A DNA stretch of 22,856 bases from Rhizophagus sp. LPA8_4_AMF (Eukaryota > Glomeromycota > Glomeromycetes > Glomerales > Glomeraceae), in assembly GCA_021464525.1 (NCBI GenBank), contig JADRCO010001068.1:1-22856 (forward strand). The letters run 5' to 3'. Below, piece by piece: positions 22,846 through 22,856 of this stretch; positions within the stretch are counted from its first letter, which is position 1; every line of letters begins with the position of its first letter. Position numbers and translations under genes: made by a program. A model generated the notes under the pieces. It made no database searches, was not told the origin of the DNA, and saw only the letters and a program-made list of their open reading frames with translations.

Positions 22846-22856
22846 ATTAAAAAAAA
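22517..22856. other. 3' flank with short open frame and poly-A end
   Basis: Pyrimidine-rich DNA after the isochorismatase stop. An ATG at 22685 opens 29 codons to TAA 22772-22774 (ELPDLNFKKWGLKSPKF...), and the frame is open upstream too (PHVWGP before the Met). Its composition is protein-like, unlike the surrounding T-runs. It could be a terminal exon of another transcript or a tiny gene; I do not recognise it. The window then ends in long poly-T and poly-A runs. Confidence 0.35.

Overview
The window is eukaryotic. It is very AT-rich (poly-A/T runs everywhere), genes are cut by short GT-AG introns of about 50-170 nt, and intergenic DNA is long. Two related F-box/LRR genes, a CENP-B-type DNA-binding domain and a GCR1_C-domain protein point to a fungus, most probably an arbuscular mycorrhizal one (Glomeromycotina, Rhizophagus-like). 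This is an inference from gene content and composition, not from a database search.

Layout: (1) 1-1876 holds no gene I can support, but has a ~325 bp inverted-repeat, MITE-like element at 218-545. (2) 1877-9505 (minus) is a ~30-exon gene for a WDR81/LvsG/GFS12-type protein: inactive kinase-like domain, BEACH domain, helical middle and WD40 repeats, about 1,830 residues. (3) 9739-11340 (plus) is a single-exon F-box/LRR gene sharing a 233 bp head-to-head promoter with the WDR81-like gene. (4) 12156-15410 (minus) is a single-exon 1,084-residue low-complexity nuclear-type protein with poly-Asp tracts and a C-terminal GCR1_C DNA-binding domain. (5) 16244-17346 (plus) is a second, shorter two-exon F-box/LRR paralogue. 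(6) 17347-20441 is AT-rich DNA with only an orphan open frame on the minus strand. (7) 20546-22516 (plus) is a seven-exon gene that, as I reconstruct it, joins a CENP-B/Tc5-type helix-turn-helix DNA-binding region to a full isochorismatase-fold hydrolase. (8) 22517-22856 holds the 3' flank, a 29-codon open frame and a poly-A end.

The most unusual item is the HTH-isochorismatase gene. Exon phases join without a break from the DNA-binding exon through a Ser/Thr/Asn/Pro-rich linker into the enzyme. Two enzyme exons are tiny (39 nt and 18 nt), and the enzyme's catalytic Cys position holds Val. The main alternative is two adjacent genes, with an internal promoter in the first intron (TATAAATA and TGACGTCA are present there).

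Functionally the genes are unrelated rather than operon-like: endosome/autophagy membrane traffic (WDR81-like), ubiquitin-ligase substrate adaptors (F-box pair), transcription (GCR1_C) and a putative DNA-binding hydrolase-like protein.
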